A DNA stretch of 64,000 nucleotides from an uncultured Clostridia bacterium. GTDB taxonomy: Bacteria > Bacillota > Clostridia > TANB77 > CAG-508. Under the pieces are notes generated by a model, which saw only the letters and a program-made list of their open reading frames with translations, ran no database searches and had not been told where the DNA came from. The translations under genes and the position numbers were made by a program. Below, in pieces: positions 11,769 to 20,292 of the stretch (position 1 is the first letter of the stretch; every line of letters starts with the position of its first letter). The stretch covers positions 1-64,000 of the forward strand of contig CAQIBN010000003.1 of NCBI GenBank assembly GCA_948805675.1, in the 5' to 3' direction.

Positions 11769-11771
11769 AAT

Positions 11772-12050
11772 TTGAAACAACAAGAACAACTTTGTAAATA
11801 TTATTCAGAATTATTTTTTAAAATGCTACTAAAAAAGGCATATAGAAAAGTTAATTTAAAAGAAATTAAAATTACACATAATATTAGTGATACAGGTATT
11901 TTAAATATCATTGCTACAGATGGGCGTTATAGTTATGATATGTATATAGATAAATTAGAGTGTAAAAATAGACCTATTGAAGTGTTTGAAATAAGTACAT
12001 ATAGTGATACTAAGATATTTAATCAAGTTACTCTTGAAGAAATAAACTAA
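11772..12050 (+). CDS. Small ICE protein of unknown function
   Basis: 92 residues from a TTG at 11772; the RBS ggagg is formed by the last codons of the helicase gene, so expression is coupled. An N-terminal helix precedes a probable four-strand beta region (ILNIIATDGRYSYDMYIDK). No membrane segment and no recognised domain. Confidence 0.6.
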   Translation: MKQQEQLCKYYSELFFKMLLKKAYRKVNLKEIKITHNISDTGILNIIATDGRYSYDMYIDKLECKNRPIEVFEISTYSDTKIFNQVTLEEIN

Positions 12051-12100
12051 CCTAAATATTGAAGAATTGAGGTGGTTAAATTGAAAATATAGTAATAAAT

Positions 12101-12128
12101 AAAAAAAGCTAATAGCTTTATTTTTTTA
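12101..12128 (+). terminator. Hairpin terminator
   Basis: Arms aaagct and agcttt flank aat, extended by A/T pairs, and are followed by a run of eight T. It separates the helicase operon from the next transcription unit. It lies after a tiny TTG open frame of four codons, which could be a leader peptide but is too short to assert. Confidence 0.6.
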
Positions 12129-12145
12129 TACTAGGAGGTCTTAAA

Positions 12146-12727
12146 TTGTTTGGAATTAATAATAAACGAAAAGAACAAGAATTAGTAAGAACTATGATAC
12201 TAGAAGAAAAAATTAGACTATATCCATTTAAAGATGTTTATAGGGTATATGGGGACACTTTCGAAAATAGAGCAGCATTAAAAAAAGTAGGAATTGTTTT
12301 TAAAGAACAATATGATGGTGTAATAATTACTAAAGCGGATTTAAATAAATTTTTGGAAAATGATACTCCTGTTAGAATGAAAATTAATCAAGTAATAGAA
12401 CAGTCAAAACAAAATAGCAAAGACGCTATAGCACAAAGTATTGTAAATGGAAGAATATCACTATATCTATCAAATGATACATATAAAGTTTATGGTGCAA
12501 AAATGAACCAAAAGAAAGATTTATATAATGCAGGTTTCGAGTTTAAGGAAACAGATTCTGAGTTACATACTAAAAACTTTACAATGAGTAAAGAAGATTT
12601 TGAGAAAACTTTTAGCCCACAAGTTATAGAGTATGTAGATAAATTTAATAAAAAGAAAAATTATAATAAACAATTAAATGAAAGCCATACAATAGAAGAT
12701 AATGAACAAGAAATGGAGAGTGTCTAA
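12146..12727 (+). CDS. ICE protein with internal duplication
   Basis: 193 residues from TTG at 12146 with RBS aggagg. The protein contains two copies of a ~32-residue module: residues ~23-56 (IRLYPFKDVYRVYGDTF, then KVGIVFKE) and ~103-136 (ISLYLSNDTYKVYGAKM, then NAGFEFKE). Each has strand, Y-K/R-VYG turn, charged helix and (G)-x-FKE strand. The repeat looks like a small beta-alpha-beta binding fold. It ends EQEMESV. I do not recognise the family. Its stop overlaps the next start by one base (TAATG). Confidence 0.68.
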   Translation: MFGINNKRKEQELVRTMILEEKIRLYPFKDVYRVYGDTFENRAALKKVGIVFKEQYDGVIITKADLNKFLENDTPVRMKINQVIEQSKQNSKDAIAQSIVNGRISLYLSNDTYKVYGAKMNQKKDLYNAGFEFKETDSELHTKNFTMSKEDFEKTFSPQVIEYVDKFNKKKNYNKQLNESHTIEDNEQEMESV

Positions 12728-13089
12728 TGAAAAATATAAAAATGCTAATTAGTAAAAATGGTTTAGAAAAACTAAAGGTTCTTATGGAAGAATGGTATTT
12801 AACAGAGTGTATTGTTAATAATAGTTCAGAAGTCGATGATGTAAATATAATTAATCAACCTACTATATTGGAAAAGTTACACGACTTAATATATTTTAGA
12901 AAAGATAATTTAAAGGAATATGATATAGACTTTTTAGAATTATCGTTAAGAGAATTAAAAAATAAAAAAGATATACCTTATTGTTACATTTTGAGTGAAG
13001 ACAATAAGGTATTTTCAATAGTTGAAAACAAGTTGTCTCGAGAAAAAATAAATGAGTTTCAAAATGAAAATAGTTTTGAAATGGAATAG
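12727..13089 (+). CDS. Small ICE protein of unknown function
   Basis: 120 residues, helical, acidic, no signal peptide or membrane segment. Coupled upstream by a one-base stop/start overlap. Its last codons (ending FEME, then tag) sit beside the aggagg site used by the parB-like gene. No domain recognised. Confidence 0.65.
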   Translation: MKNIKMLISKNGLEKLKVLMEEWYLTECIVNNSSEVDDVNIINQPTILEKLHDLIYFRKDNLKEYDIDFLELSLRELKNKKDIPYCYILSEDNKVFSIVENKLSREKINEFQNENSFEME

Positions 13090-13099
13090 GAGGAAAAGC

Positions 13100-14071
13100 T
13101 TGCCAGATGTAAAAATGCCAAATCTACAGGCAGTTTTTGGTGGGAATAAAATAACAGAAAATAAGTCTGTTATTGAAGAAAAGACACAAGAAACAATACA
13201 AGAAACTGTAGATAAAGATATAGATAAATTTGAAAAAATATTAAATATAAATATAGATAATTTAATTGAATTTAAAGAACATATATTTAATGAAATATCA
13301 GAAAATAAATTTGAGGAATTAGTAGAAAGTATTTCTCAAAATGGTGTACTTGATCCAATTATTGTTAGAAAAAGTATAGATGATAAATATGAAATAATAG
13401 CAGGACATAATAGAGTTAGAGCATGTAAAACATTAAAAATGCAAACAATACCAGTAACTATAAAAAATGTAGATGATGATACTGCAAAACTTATAATGAT
13501 AGATACAAATATTAATAGACGTGATAAGTTATTGCCTAGTGAATTAATGAAAGCATATTCAATGAAAATGGAAATATTAAAAAATCTTAAAGGTGGACAG
13601 ACTGTCCACAATAAAGCAAACTCAACGGAGAGTAATAAAACAAGAGAAAAAATTGCTGAGCAGGAAAATGTTTCAGGCAGACAAATTGCTAGATATTTAA
13701 GATTAAAAGAATTAATACCAGACATTTTAAGATGTGTAGATAAAGATTTAATACCGTTTTTAGCAGGTGTAGAGTTATCTTATTTAAAACCAAAAGACCA
13801 AGAAACTATAATATCAATTTTAAATGATAACCCTACATTGAAGATTTCAGTTAAACAATGTGAAATATTAAAAAACAAAAAAGATAAATTGACAGAAGAT
13901 TATATTTTAGATGTATTAAATAAAAAGACAGCAAAGCAAAAACCTAAATTCACAGGAAAAGTAAAACAAAATATAGTAAAAAAATATAAAGACAAATTTA
14001 AAAATGATGATGAATTTACTGAATTAATTGAAAAATTGCTAGAAAGTTATTTTAATTCTGCTGAAATTTAG
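13100..14071 (+). CDS. parB: ParB-like partition/nuclease-fold protein
   Basis: 323 residues from TTG at 13100, chosen because aggagg lies at 13088-13093; an upstream in-frame ATG at 13052 lies inside the preceding gene. Residues ~50-140 show the ParB N-terminal domain: DPIIVRKS, then the AGHNRVRACK box (the GERRxxA-type motif) and a DTNINRR segment. A helix-turn-helix (EQENVSGRQIARYLRL) follows, then a coiled C-terminus. ParB proteins bind parS sites and load at centromere-like loci, and are frequent in ICEs for maintenance of the circular form. No classical ParA is adjacent; the MinD-like protein at 24.9 kb is the only candidate partner. Confidence 0.87.
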   Translation: MPDVKMPNLQAVFGGNKITENKSVIEEKTQETIQETVDKDIDKFEKILNINIDNLIEFKEHIFNEISENKFEELVESISQNGVLDPIIVRKSIDDKYEIIAGHNRVRACKTLKMQTIPVTIKNVDDDTAKLIMIDTNINRRDKLLPSELMKAYSMKMEILKNLKGGQTVHNKANSTESNKTREKIAEQENVSGRQIARYLRLKELIPDILRCVDKDLIPFLAGVELSYLKPKDQETIISILNDNPTLKISVKQCEILKNKKDKLTEDYILDVLNKKTAKQKPKFTGKVKQNIVKKYKDKFKNDDEFTELIEKLLESYFNSAEI

Positions 14072-14095
14072 GCATACATTTGTAATACAAATTTT

Positions 14096-14206
14096 AAAAA
14101 GTAATACTTGTTGAGGGCTTTGCCCTCAAGCAGTTTTGGGGTGGATGTAATACACCTATTCTTGCACTACAGTGGTCTAGTAAATACAAGGAGGTTTAGT
14201 GGGGCT
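14096..14206 (+). other. Candidate origin of transfer (oriT)
   Basis: The non-coding gap between parB and the RHH/relaxase genes carries a perfect hairpin with arms ttgagggc (14111-14118) and gccctcaa (14122-14129), followed by a GC-richer stretch with ttttggggtgg and a further ggggctttgg at 14201. A short GC hairpin immediately upstream of the accessory and relaxase genes is the usual oriT arrangement. The nick site cannot be fixed from sequence. Confidence 0.55.
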
Positions 14207-14599
14207 TTGGAGGAAAAAAGTAAAAGATATAAAAGAATATCATTCTTTATTGATATACAAAGTAATGACGCATTAGATAAATTATCAGCTAAAAGTAACT
14301 CAAATAAGTCTGAAATAATTAGAAAATTCGTCGCAGAGGGTTTAACAGTAAAAACTACAAGAGACGACTTGGATTTTATATGTAAAGTAATTTCAAAACA
14401 AATAGAAGTAACTTTAAAGAAGGATATTCAAAGAATAGTAAGTTTAATCATTAAAAACACTTTTTCTTCACAAAATACTAATTATTTATGTATGGAATTA
14501 TTAAAAGAAAATAAATCTATAATAGATATTAGAGAGATAAAAGAAAAAGCAGATAGATATGCAGCTGATTATGTGGCAAAGAAGGCAAATCCTAAATAG
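14207..14599 (+). CDS. Ribbon-helix-helix mobilisation accessory protein (MobC-like)
   Basis: 130 residues from TTG at 14207. The N-terminus (KRYKRISFFIDIQSNDALDK, then SNSNKSEIIRKFVAEGL) has the pattern of a ribbon-helix-helix DNA-binding domain: basic strand, then two helices with an NKSEIIR turn. The rest is helical. In mobilisation regions such proteins bind oriT and assist the relaxase encoded next. The start is uncertain: the upstream part of the open frame runs through the candidate oriT hairpin and was excluded. RBS aggagg lies 12 bases upstream of the TTG, slightly long. Confidence 0.7.
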   Translation: MEEKSKRYKRISFFIDIQSNDALDKLSAKSNSNKSEIIRKFVAEGLTVKTTRDDLDFICKVISKQIEVTLKKDIQRIVSLIIKNTFSSQNTNYLCMELLKENKSIIDIREIKEKADRYAADYVAKKANPK

Positions 14600-14615
14600 A
14601 ATATTAATAAAAAAT

Positions 14616-14652
14616 AAACACATATTAACCAAAAGTTAGTAGGTGTTTTTTA
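14616..14652 (+). terminator. Hairpin terminator before the relaxase gene
   Basis: Imperfect arms aaacacatattaac and gttagtaggtgttt around aaaa, followed by ttttat. It may limit read-through from the oriT/RHH unit into the relaxase. Confidence 0.45.
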
Positions 14653-14680
14653 TTATGCCCTAAAAGGAGGTGCAAAATAA

Positions 14681-15808
14681 TTGGCATTTGACGTTTTTTC
14701 AAAAGTCAGATGTCCTTCGCCGAATAAAAAAGATACTGCTACAAAAAATTACAAGCACATTTTTTATATATCGAATAGAACACATTGCCTAAAAAATGAA
14801 TATGGAAATACATTATTTGGAACAATATATGATTTTGAAGATATTGAAAATACAAACAATACTGAAATTGCAAACTACATATATAAAAAATCTAAAAATA
14901 AAACAAATATGTATCGTGGAATTGTATCTTTATCAGAGCAAGATGCTATAGAACAAGGATTAACAGATAGAGAAAGTTGGGAAACAATGTTTATAGATAG
15001 TGTTTCTGATATATCAAAAAATTTAGGTATATCATTTGTAAATCTTGAGTGGATTGCTACAGTACACTACAAAAAGGGAAATCCACACTTGCACTATGTT
15101 CTTTGGGACAGAGAGCAAAAAATAAAGGATCCTTTTATAAAAGTAAGTACACAACATAAAATTAGAAATGCATTAAAAAGAAATATCTACAGAGATTATT
15201 ATATTGAAATTATGAATAATAAAAATCAAGCAAAAAAAGATTTGAGAAATGAGCAAATAAGACAAGAATTTAAAGCAATAGATAAGAATTATTGTAATAG
15301 TAAAATTGCCTATATTAATTTAGATAAACAATTAATAAAAGAATTAAGAGAGGATTTAAGGACTATAAAGAGAATGCTACCAACAGAAGGTAGATTAAAT
15401 TATGCTTTTATGCCAGATACTGTAAAAGAAAAAATTGATGAATTTATAGATAAATTAATTGAAAATAATTTTGATTGTAAAAAAAGCTATAATAGTTACA
15501 TTGATTCTTGGAAAAAGATAACTGAATTTTATGAAAGTATTTATAAAGAAAAAATGTTATATCATGCTGACATAGAGGCTCATAAAATTCTTGGAAATCA
15601 ATTATTGCGATATTTTAAAGATGAACAATATATGTATTATAGTATTGAACAAATACTACAAGATTTATATTGTATATTATCTCGAAATGAAGAAAGTGAA
15701 AGAGAATTTTTACAAATGTATGTGTTTAATAAAGATTTATCGATATATGCTAAAAAAGAATATGCCTTTAAGCAGAAATTTAGTGATTATATTGAAAGAG
15801 GTGCGTAA
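14681..15808 (+). CDS. MobL-like relaxase
   Basis: 375 residues from TTG at 14681 with RBS aggaggt. The core at ~residues 125-150 has WIATVHYKKGNPHLHYVLWD, the HxH metal-binding strand typical of MobL/MOB_P-like relaxases, preceded by a conserved-looking WETMFIDS helix. The C-terminal half is helical and charged. The relaxase would nick oriT and lead the strand into the type IV channel. The clean reading frame without CGG sites contrasts with the coupling ATPase downstream. It shares a one-base stop/start overlap with the next gene. Confidence 0.8.
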   Translation: MAFDVFSKVRCPSPNKKDTATKNYKHIFYISNRTHCLKNEYGNTLFGTIYDFEDIENTNNTEIANYIYKKSKNKTNMYRGIVSLSEQDAIEQGLTDRESWETMFIDSVSDISKNLGISFVNLEWIATVHYKKGNPHLHYVLWDREQKIKDPFIKVSTQHKIRNALKRNIYRDYYIEIMNNKNQAKKDLRNEQIRQEFKAIDKNYCNSKIAYINLDKQLIKELREDLRTIKRMLPTEGRLNYAFMPDTVKEKIDEFIDKLIENNFDCKKSYNSYIDSWKKITEFYESIYKEKMLYHADIEAHKILGNQLLRYFKDEQYMYYSIEQILQDLYCILSRNEESEREFLQMYVFNKDLSIYAKKEYAFKQKFSDYIERGA

Positions 15809-16149
15809 TGGGACACGATAATAATCTTATGAGAATAATGTATTGTTTTCCAGAACAAGAACCTAAAATATTAAAAGTAAAAAAAGAATTAAAAGCATTA
15901 TCAGAATTGATGCAAACCCAGTTCTTTGAAACAACAATATATAAAGGTATGATTTTAATATATGACCCAAAAGGGATTGTAAAATATTCAAAATCACAAA
16001 AGTTAGATGGGCTTTATTTAAGAGGTCCTTTTATTTTTGCTGGAAATGATACATTAGAACTTGACTTTAAAAGTTTAAAAATTGAAGAGATTAGATATTT
16101 ACAAAAACATATTACACAAGAAAAACAAATAGAAGAAATGGAAATGTGA
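15808..16149 (+). CDS. DUF3846-like protein
   Basis: 113 residues. Pattern CFPEQEPKILKV, a central KGMILIYDPKG strand-turn and DGLYLRGPFIFAGND match the general layout of DUF3846 proteins, which occur in many Firmicutes mobile elements without a known function. It ends EEMEM. Stop/start overlaps with the relaxase upstream and VirD4 downstream put it in the transfer operon. Confidence 0.6.
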   Translation: MGHDNNLMRIMYCFPEQEPKILKVKKELKALSELMQTQFFETTIYKGMILIYDPKGIVKYSKSQKLDGLYLRGPFIFAGNDTLELDFKSLKIEEIRYLQKHITQEKQIEEMEM

Positions 16150-18027
16150 AAGGGGGAGTTTATATAAAATTTAAAAAGGTATTAATAATTGTGATAGTTT
16201 CACTATTGCTAATGCCAGTTAGTATAATATTTGCTAGTATAATCCATTTTAAATTATCAAAAATGGATTTTATTTTAGATATTTCAATTATAATTAAAAG
16301 TATAATTTCAAATAGAAATCATATACTATTATTTATTTTTACCCAAGCATTTGCAGAATTTTTTATATTGTATATGTTTATATGTAGTAAAAAAAATAAT
16401 TTATCTACAGAAACTAATACAATAACAAAAAATATAAAAACACCAAAGATTTATGGTAATGGTCAATATGGTACTGCTAGATGGAGTAGTAAAAAAGAGT
16501 TATTAAAGAAAGCTACTATAAATACTATAAATACTACTAAAAATGGAAATATAAAAAAAATAAACTTTTCCAAAGGTGGCTTGGTAGTCGGTTTAGATAA
16601 AAAGAAAAATGAAAACAAAATTATGTGTATTTCAGAAGATTATCACTCTCTGATTATTGGTAGTACAGGAGCAGGTAAGACTAGAAGACTACTATTACCT
16701 AGTGCAATGAATTATGCACTAGCAAGTAACTATGGAAAAAATAAAAATAGTTTAGTATTGACTGACCCGAAGGGCGAGTTGTTTCAATATTTATCGCCAT
16801 ATTTTAAAAGTTTAGGTTATAAAATTATAACTATAGATTTTAAAAATCCTTTAAAATCTACACGATATAATTTCTTATCTCCAGTTATTCAAGCTTTTAA
16901 AAATGGAGATATACGAAAAGCAGAGGAGTATTGTTGGGACATTACACAAGCACTTGTAGGAAATGAAGATACTAAGATGGAAAAAATATGGAAAGATGGT
17001 GAAATGAGTATTATTGCGGGTACTATAATGACTGTAGTAGCTGAAAATATGGACCATCCAGAGTTCCAAAACTTGACTAATGTTTATACGTTTATTTCAG
17101 AAATGTGTCGTAGTGATAACGGAAGAATGCCTATAAATTACTTTATAGAAAATTTATCACCTGACCACCCAGCAATTAATATATTTGGTATTGCTCGAAT
17201 TGCACCAGAGAAAACTCGTTCAAGTTTTTTTACATCTGCACTTACAACATTAAGGTTATTTACTTCACAGACTGTATATGATATGACTTGTGAAAGTGAC
17301 TTTGACTTACAAGATATTGGAAAAGACAAATATTTAGTAGATATAATTTTGCCAGATGAAAGGCTTACATATTATTCATTAGCAAGTTTATACACAAAGC
17401 AACAGTATAATGCACTAGTAGAATATGCTGATAGCCATCGGTGGAACATTAGAAACTAGAGTTGATTTTTTATGTGATGAGTTTGGAAATTATGCACCTA
17501 TAGAGCGGTATACGGTAATATGTTGACTGTAGCAAGAAGTAGGAATATTTTTTTCCATTTTTTCTTACAACGGTTTCTCTCAATTGGTTAAAGTGTATGG
17601 AAAGGAAACAGCTGATTTAATAAAAGATAACTGTCTTTTATGGATTTATCTAAAAACAGCCTCGTTTGATACAGCAAATGATATTAGCAAAAAGTTAGGA
17701 AATTATACAACTACTTCAGATAGTAAATCAAATTCATATACTAAAAATCAAAATGGCAGTAGTAGTGAATCAATTAATTTAGTATCAAGACAATTATTAA
17801 CAGAAGAAGAAATATTAAGAATTGAACCACCAGAAGCAATTGTAATGGTTACAGGCTCACACCCTTATCTTGCTACACTTCCAGATTTATCACAATATAA
17901 ATTTAATGAAATGCTAGGGTTAGGAGATAAAAAGAAAAATACGGAAATAAGAGAATTAAGAGAAAATGCAAGATTATCAAGAGAGCCTAAAAAGATTGAG
18001 TTATGGGGGATTTGGAAAGATTATTAG
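16146..18027 (+). CDS. virD4: VirD4/TraG-type coupling ATPase, 625 aa, with four C-GGN recoding sites
   Basis: GTG at 16146 overlaps the upstream stop. Two N-terminal membrane segments (about residues 7-31 and 52-77) precede the ATPase. Walker A is GSTGAGKT (residues 172-179), Walker B is VDFLCDEFGN (~442-449), then NMLTVARSRNIFFH and FLQGFSQL, as in type IV coupling proteins that bring the relaxosome to the channel. The frame is broken by extra Cs at 17439, 17506, 17513 and 17571. Each precedes a GGT codon, giving SHGG, EGIGN and LQGF once skipped. A conventional reading stops at 17459 and destroys the protein. Four shifts within 133 bases imply very efficient decoding if the protein is made. 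Confidence 0.9.
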
Positions 18028-18055
18028 AAGATTTTAAAGAATTTATATGATTTTA

Positions 18056-18085
18056 TAGACTTTTTATAAAATATGTAATAAAATA
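18056..18085 (+). promoter_or_regulatory. Candidate promoter of the small toxin gene
   Basis: A -35-like tagact and a -10-like taaaat are separated by 17 bases, about 70 bases upstream of the small membrane-peptide gene. The hexamers are only moderately close to consensus. Confidence 0.4.
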
Positions 18086-18154
18086 TTTACCATAGGAAAT
18101 GAGAATAAGCAGAATGTGAACGTGTCGCTGATTCCATAAGAGGAGGTGATGCGT

Positions 18155-18295
18155 ATGTTGCTAGAACAATATGTTTTTCAACTATTATTTTTACTTTTTT
18201 GTGATTTTGTAATGGTTACGGTTATCGCAATCGCCTTATTTATAGCGTTAGTTATTATTATAAGGAAAAGAGAAAAAGAGCAAGAAAAAAAATAA
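18155..18295 (+). CDS. Small hydrophobic peptide, probable type I toxin
   Basis: 46 residues: a hydrophobic segment of about 32 residues (LFLLFCDFVMVTVIAIALFI core) followed by a strongly charged tail KREKEQEKK. The RBS aggaggtgat (18140-18149) is near perfect. A strong promoter on the opposite strand (18379-18406) and a bidirectional hairpin at the gene's end give the classic type I toxin-antitoxin layout, with an overlapping antisense RNA. Such peptides insert in the membrane and can stabilise mobile elements. Toxicity is inferred, not shown. It sits between virD4 and the pilin-like gene. Confidence 0.65.
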   Translation: MLLEQYVFQLLFLLFCDFVMVTVIAIALFIALVIIIRKREKEQEKK

Positions 18296-18330
18296 CACAC
18301 TCTGCTTGGCACGCGGTTGTGTTATTTTTT
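18291..18330. terminator. Bidirectional terminator of the toxin/antisense locus
   Basis: Arms aataacac (18291-18298) and gtgttatt (18319-18326) are followed by a T-run on the + strand and preceded by an A-run, so it can end both the toxin mRNA and the antisense RNA. Confidence 0.7.
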
Positions 18331-18372
18331 AATACATAAGCGACACCACATTCTGTGGTTTCTCGTTTCCTT
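18291..18372 (-). ncRNA. Candidate antisense antitoxin RNA
   Basis: A -35 TTGACT (18406-18401) and -10 TATAAT (18384-18379) with 16-base spacing drive transcription leftward, starting near 18372 and ending at the hairpin at 18291-18326. The RNA would overlap the 3' end of the toxin mRNA. Its first ~35 bases resemble the toxin 5' leader (18094-18130), so the toxin mRNA can also fold on itself end to end. Confidence 0.6.
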
Positions 18373-18378
18373 AATATT

Positions 18379-18406
18379 ATTATAGCACTTTAAAAGGAAA
18401 AGTCAA
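18379..18406 (-). promoter_or_regulatory. Strong sigma-A-type promoter for the antisense RNA
   Basis: TTGACT, a 16-base spacer, then TATAAT on the minus strand. This is one of the best consensus promoters in the window. Confidence 0.72.
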
Positions 18407-18505
18407 TTAAGATATGAAAAATAATATATTTTTAAAAGTTATAAATGTCAATTTTGGCATTTTATTTTTTTATCATTAAAACAAGAAATTTTGGAGGATT
18501 TATGT

Positions 18506-18850
18506 ATGAAAGAAAGAATAAAAAAACTTATAAATATAAAAAGAATAGAAAAAGTAGGACTTGCTTTAACAAGTCTTTTTTGTTGCACAAATACTTGTTT
18601 TGCAACTATGCAAAATTCAAAAATAGTTACAGGAACTGAAAGTTTAATATCTGACTTAACAAGTTGGCTATTAATTTTAGCACCAGTTTTAACAGTATTA
18701 TTGGTTGGTTATTTCTTTTTGAGAAAAGCAGCAAGTGATGAAATGGATGCAAAAAGATGGGACAATAGAATTAAAGTTGCAATTATTTCTTGTATTGGAG
18801 TGATTGTAGCAAGTGGTTTAATTAATGTTATTATGAATTACTATAAATAA
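18506..18850 (+). CDS. VirB2/Maff2-like pilin subunit
   Basis: 114 residues from ATG at 18506 (RBS ggagg eight bases upstream; the earlier TTG and ATG are rejected). A signal peptide (residues ~13-34, ending CFA) is followed by two hydrophobic segments (WLLILAPVLTVLLVGYFFL and a second near 85-105) separated by a charged DEMDAKRWDNR loop. This is the plan of VirB2/TrbC/Maff2-type small membrane subunits of Gram-positive type IV systems. It begins the secretion-channel gene block. Confidence 0.78.
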   Translation: MKERIKKLINIKRIEKVGLALTSLFCCTNTCFATMQNSKIVTGTESLISDLTSWLLILAPVLTVLLVGYFFLRKAASDEMDAKRWDNRIKVAIISCIGVIVASGLINVIMNYYK

Positions 18851-18868
18851 TGGAAGTGAGGTAAAAGT

Positions 18869-19724
18869 TTGGAAAATATATTAAAAACTTTATTATCTTC
18901 TATTGTCTCAGGTGCAAATGGTGTCATCAATTTATTACTAAATAATTTAATGGATACTTGTTTTCATGCAGAAAATAGCATACTAAAAGCTAATGAAAGT
19001 GGAGTTCAACTGTCTTTAGATGGTTTGCAATCTATTATATTATCTTTTTCAATAGGATTAATAATTTTAAAAGCACTAAAAAAGGGTTTTGATATGTATG
19101 TGCTATGGACAGAACGGAGAGTCGGAATTGCCTATTGGTACATACATTATGTTTTTTGTCCGTTCAATTGTAGTAGCATTATCATTTGAATTCTTATTTA
19201 ATCTAGTAATAGATATAGCAGAAATGTTTGGAAATCAATTACTAGACTCTCTGGCTTTTGAAAATATGTTACCAGATTGGGGATATGTTGTTGAATTTTG
19301 TATGACATCTATATTTTCTAGTATTACAGGATTAATAACAGTAATATTATTTGTAATTTTATATGTACAGTTTTTAGTTAGAGGAGTAGAAATTTTAATA
19401 TTACGATTAGGTTTTCCAATTGCATGTGTAGGGTTATTAGAATCTAATAGTGGTATATTCCAAAGCTATTCTCAAAAAATGTTTAAAAGTGTTTTAACTG
19501 TTATTGTTCAAATAATATTGTGTAAATTAGGTTTAGCATTAGTATTTACAGGTCATTGGTTTTATGCAATAGCAACAGTTATGATGGCACTAAAAACACC
19601 ATCATTTTTACAAGAATTTATGTTAACAGGAAACTCCGGACGAATAAGTGCAGTTATTATGAACACAAGCAAAACTATAGAATTATCAAGACAAGTAAAA
19701 AACATAATTACAAAGGTGAAGTGA
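18869..19724 (+). CDS. VirB6/TrbL-like channel protein, 284 aa, with one C-GGN site
   Basis: TTG at 18869 with a gtgaggt ribosome site. The protein has at least five membrane segments and a central WTEGESELPIG loop. It resembles the polytopic VirB6/TrbL-type membrane component encoded between the pilin and PrgI in Tn1549-like ICEs. The frame breaks at an extra C at 19115 (Glu-[C]-Gly in that loop); skipping it joins 82 and 202 residues into one protein. Without the shift, translation would end at 19189 before most membrane segments. Confidence 0.85.
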
Positions 19725-19739
19725 GGTGTTTAAGTTTAG

Positions 19740-19953
19740 ATGGACCTATTAAATATATTAATTTTAATAATTAGAACAACTATAATACCTGCTCGGAGTT
19801 GTGCTGAGAGTAATAATTATTTTGATAAAAATGATGTATGAAGAAGAGTCAAATGCTATGTATAAAAAGAAATTAATTAATACAATTGCATTTGGTATAA
19901 CTGCAGAGCTCATATATGTGATTTATGATGTTTTAAATTATTATTATAGATAG
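19740..19953 (+). CDS. Small membrane protein of the transfer module, 70 aa, with one C-GGN site
   Basis: ATG at 19740 follows an in-frame stop. The restored product has two hydrophobic segments (NILILIIRTTIIPAGVVLRV region and a C-terminal TIAFGITAELIYVIYDVL) joined by a charged KKMMYEEESN-type loop. An extra C at 19794 lies between Ala and Gly (PA-[C]-GVV). In the conventional frame the product would stop at 19854 after 38 codons. No family is certain, but its place between the VirB6-like and PrgI genes suggests a channel subunit. Confidence 0.7.
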
Positions 19954-19962
19954 GGAGAAAGT

Positions 19963-20292
19963 ATGGAAGATAAAAATATAAATACAAAATTATATATTCC
20001 AAGTAATGTAAAAACCCGTTTTGAGTTTATACGTGGGTTTGGAATAAAAGAATTAATTCTTACCTCAATTGTGGTAGCTTTTTTGATTGTAATAGCATTT
20101 ATAATTAATTTTATTACAAAAGATTCAATAGTGCCTGTTTTAATTGTGCTGTTGGGAACAGCAACTATGATAATTATAACAGCAAAAGATACAAATAATT
20201 TATCTGTATTAGATATGATAAAAAATATGATTGAATTTGCAAGTATGCAGAAAATTTATAAATACAAATACTTTGGTAAATGGAGGGAATAA
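19963..20292 (+). CDS. prgI: PrgI-family membrane protein (VirB3-like)
   Basis: 109 residues, ATG at 19963. Pattern of PrgI: a short cytosolic start with a conserved-looking IPSNVKTRFEFIRG, two membrane segments (about 30-50 and 55-75), and a basic tail ending KYKYFGKW. PrgI proteins act with VirB4 in Gram-positive type IV secretion. It ends at 20292, immediately before the next start. Confidence 0.82.
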   Translation: MEDKNINTKLYIPSNVKTRFEFIRGFGIKELILTSIVVAFLIVIAFIINFITKDSIVPVLIVLLGTATMIIITAKDTNNLSVLDMIKNMIEFASMQKIYKYKYFGKWRE

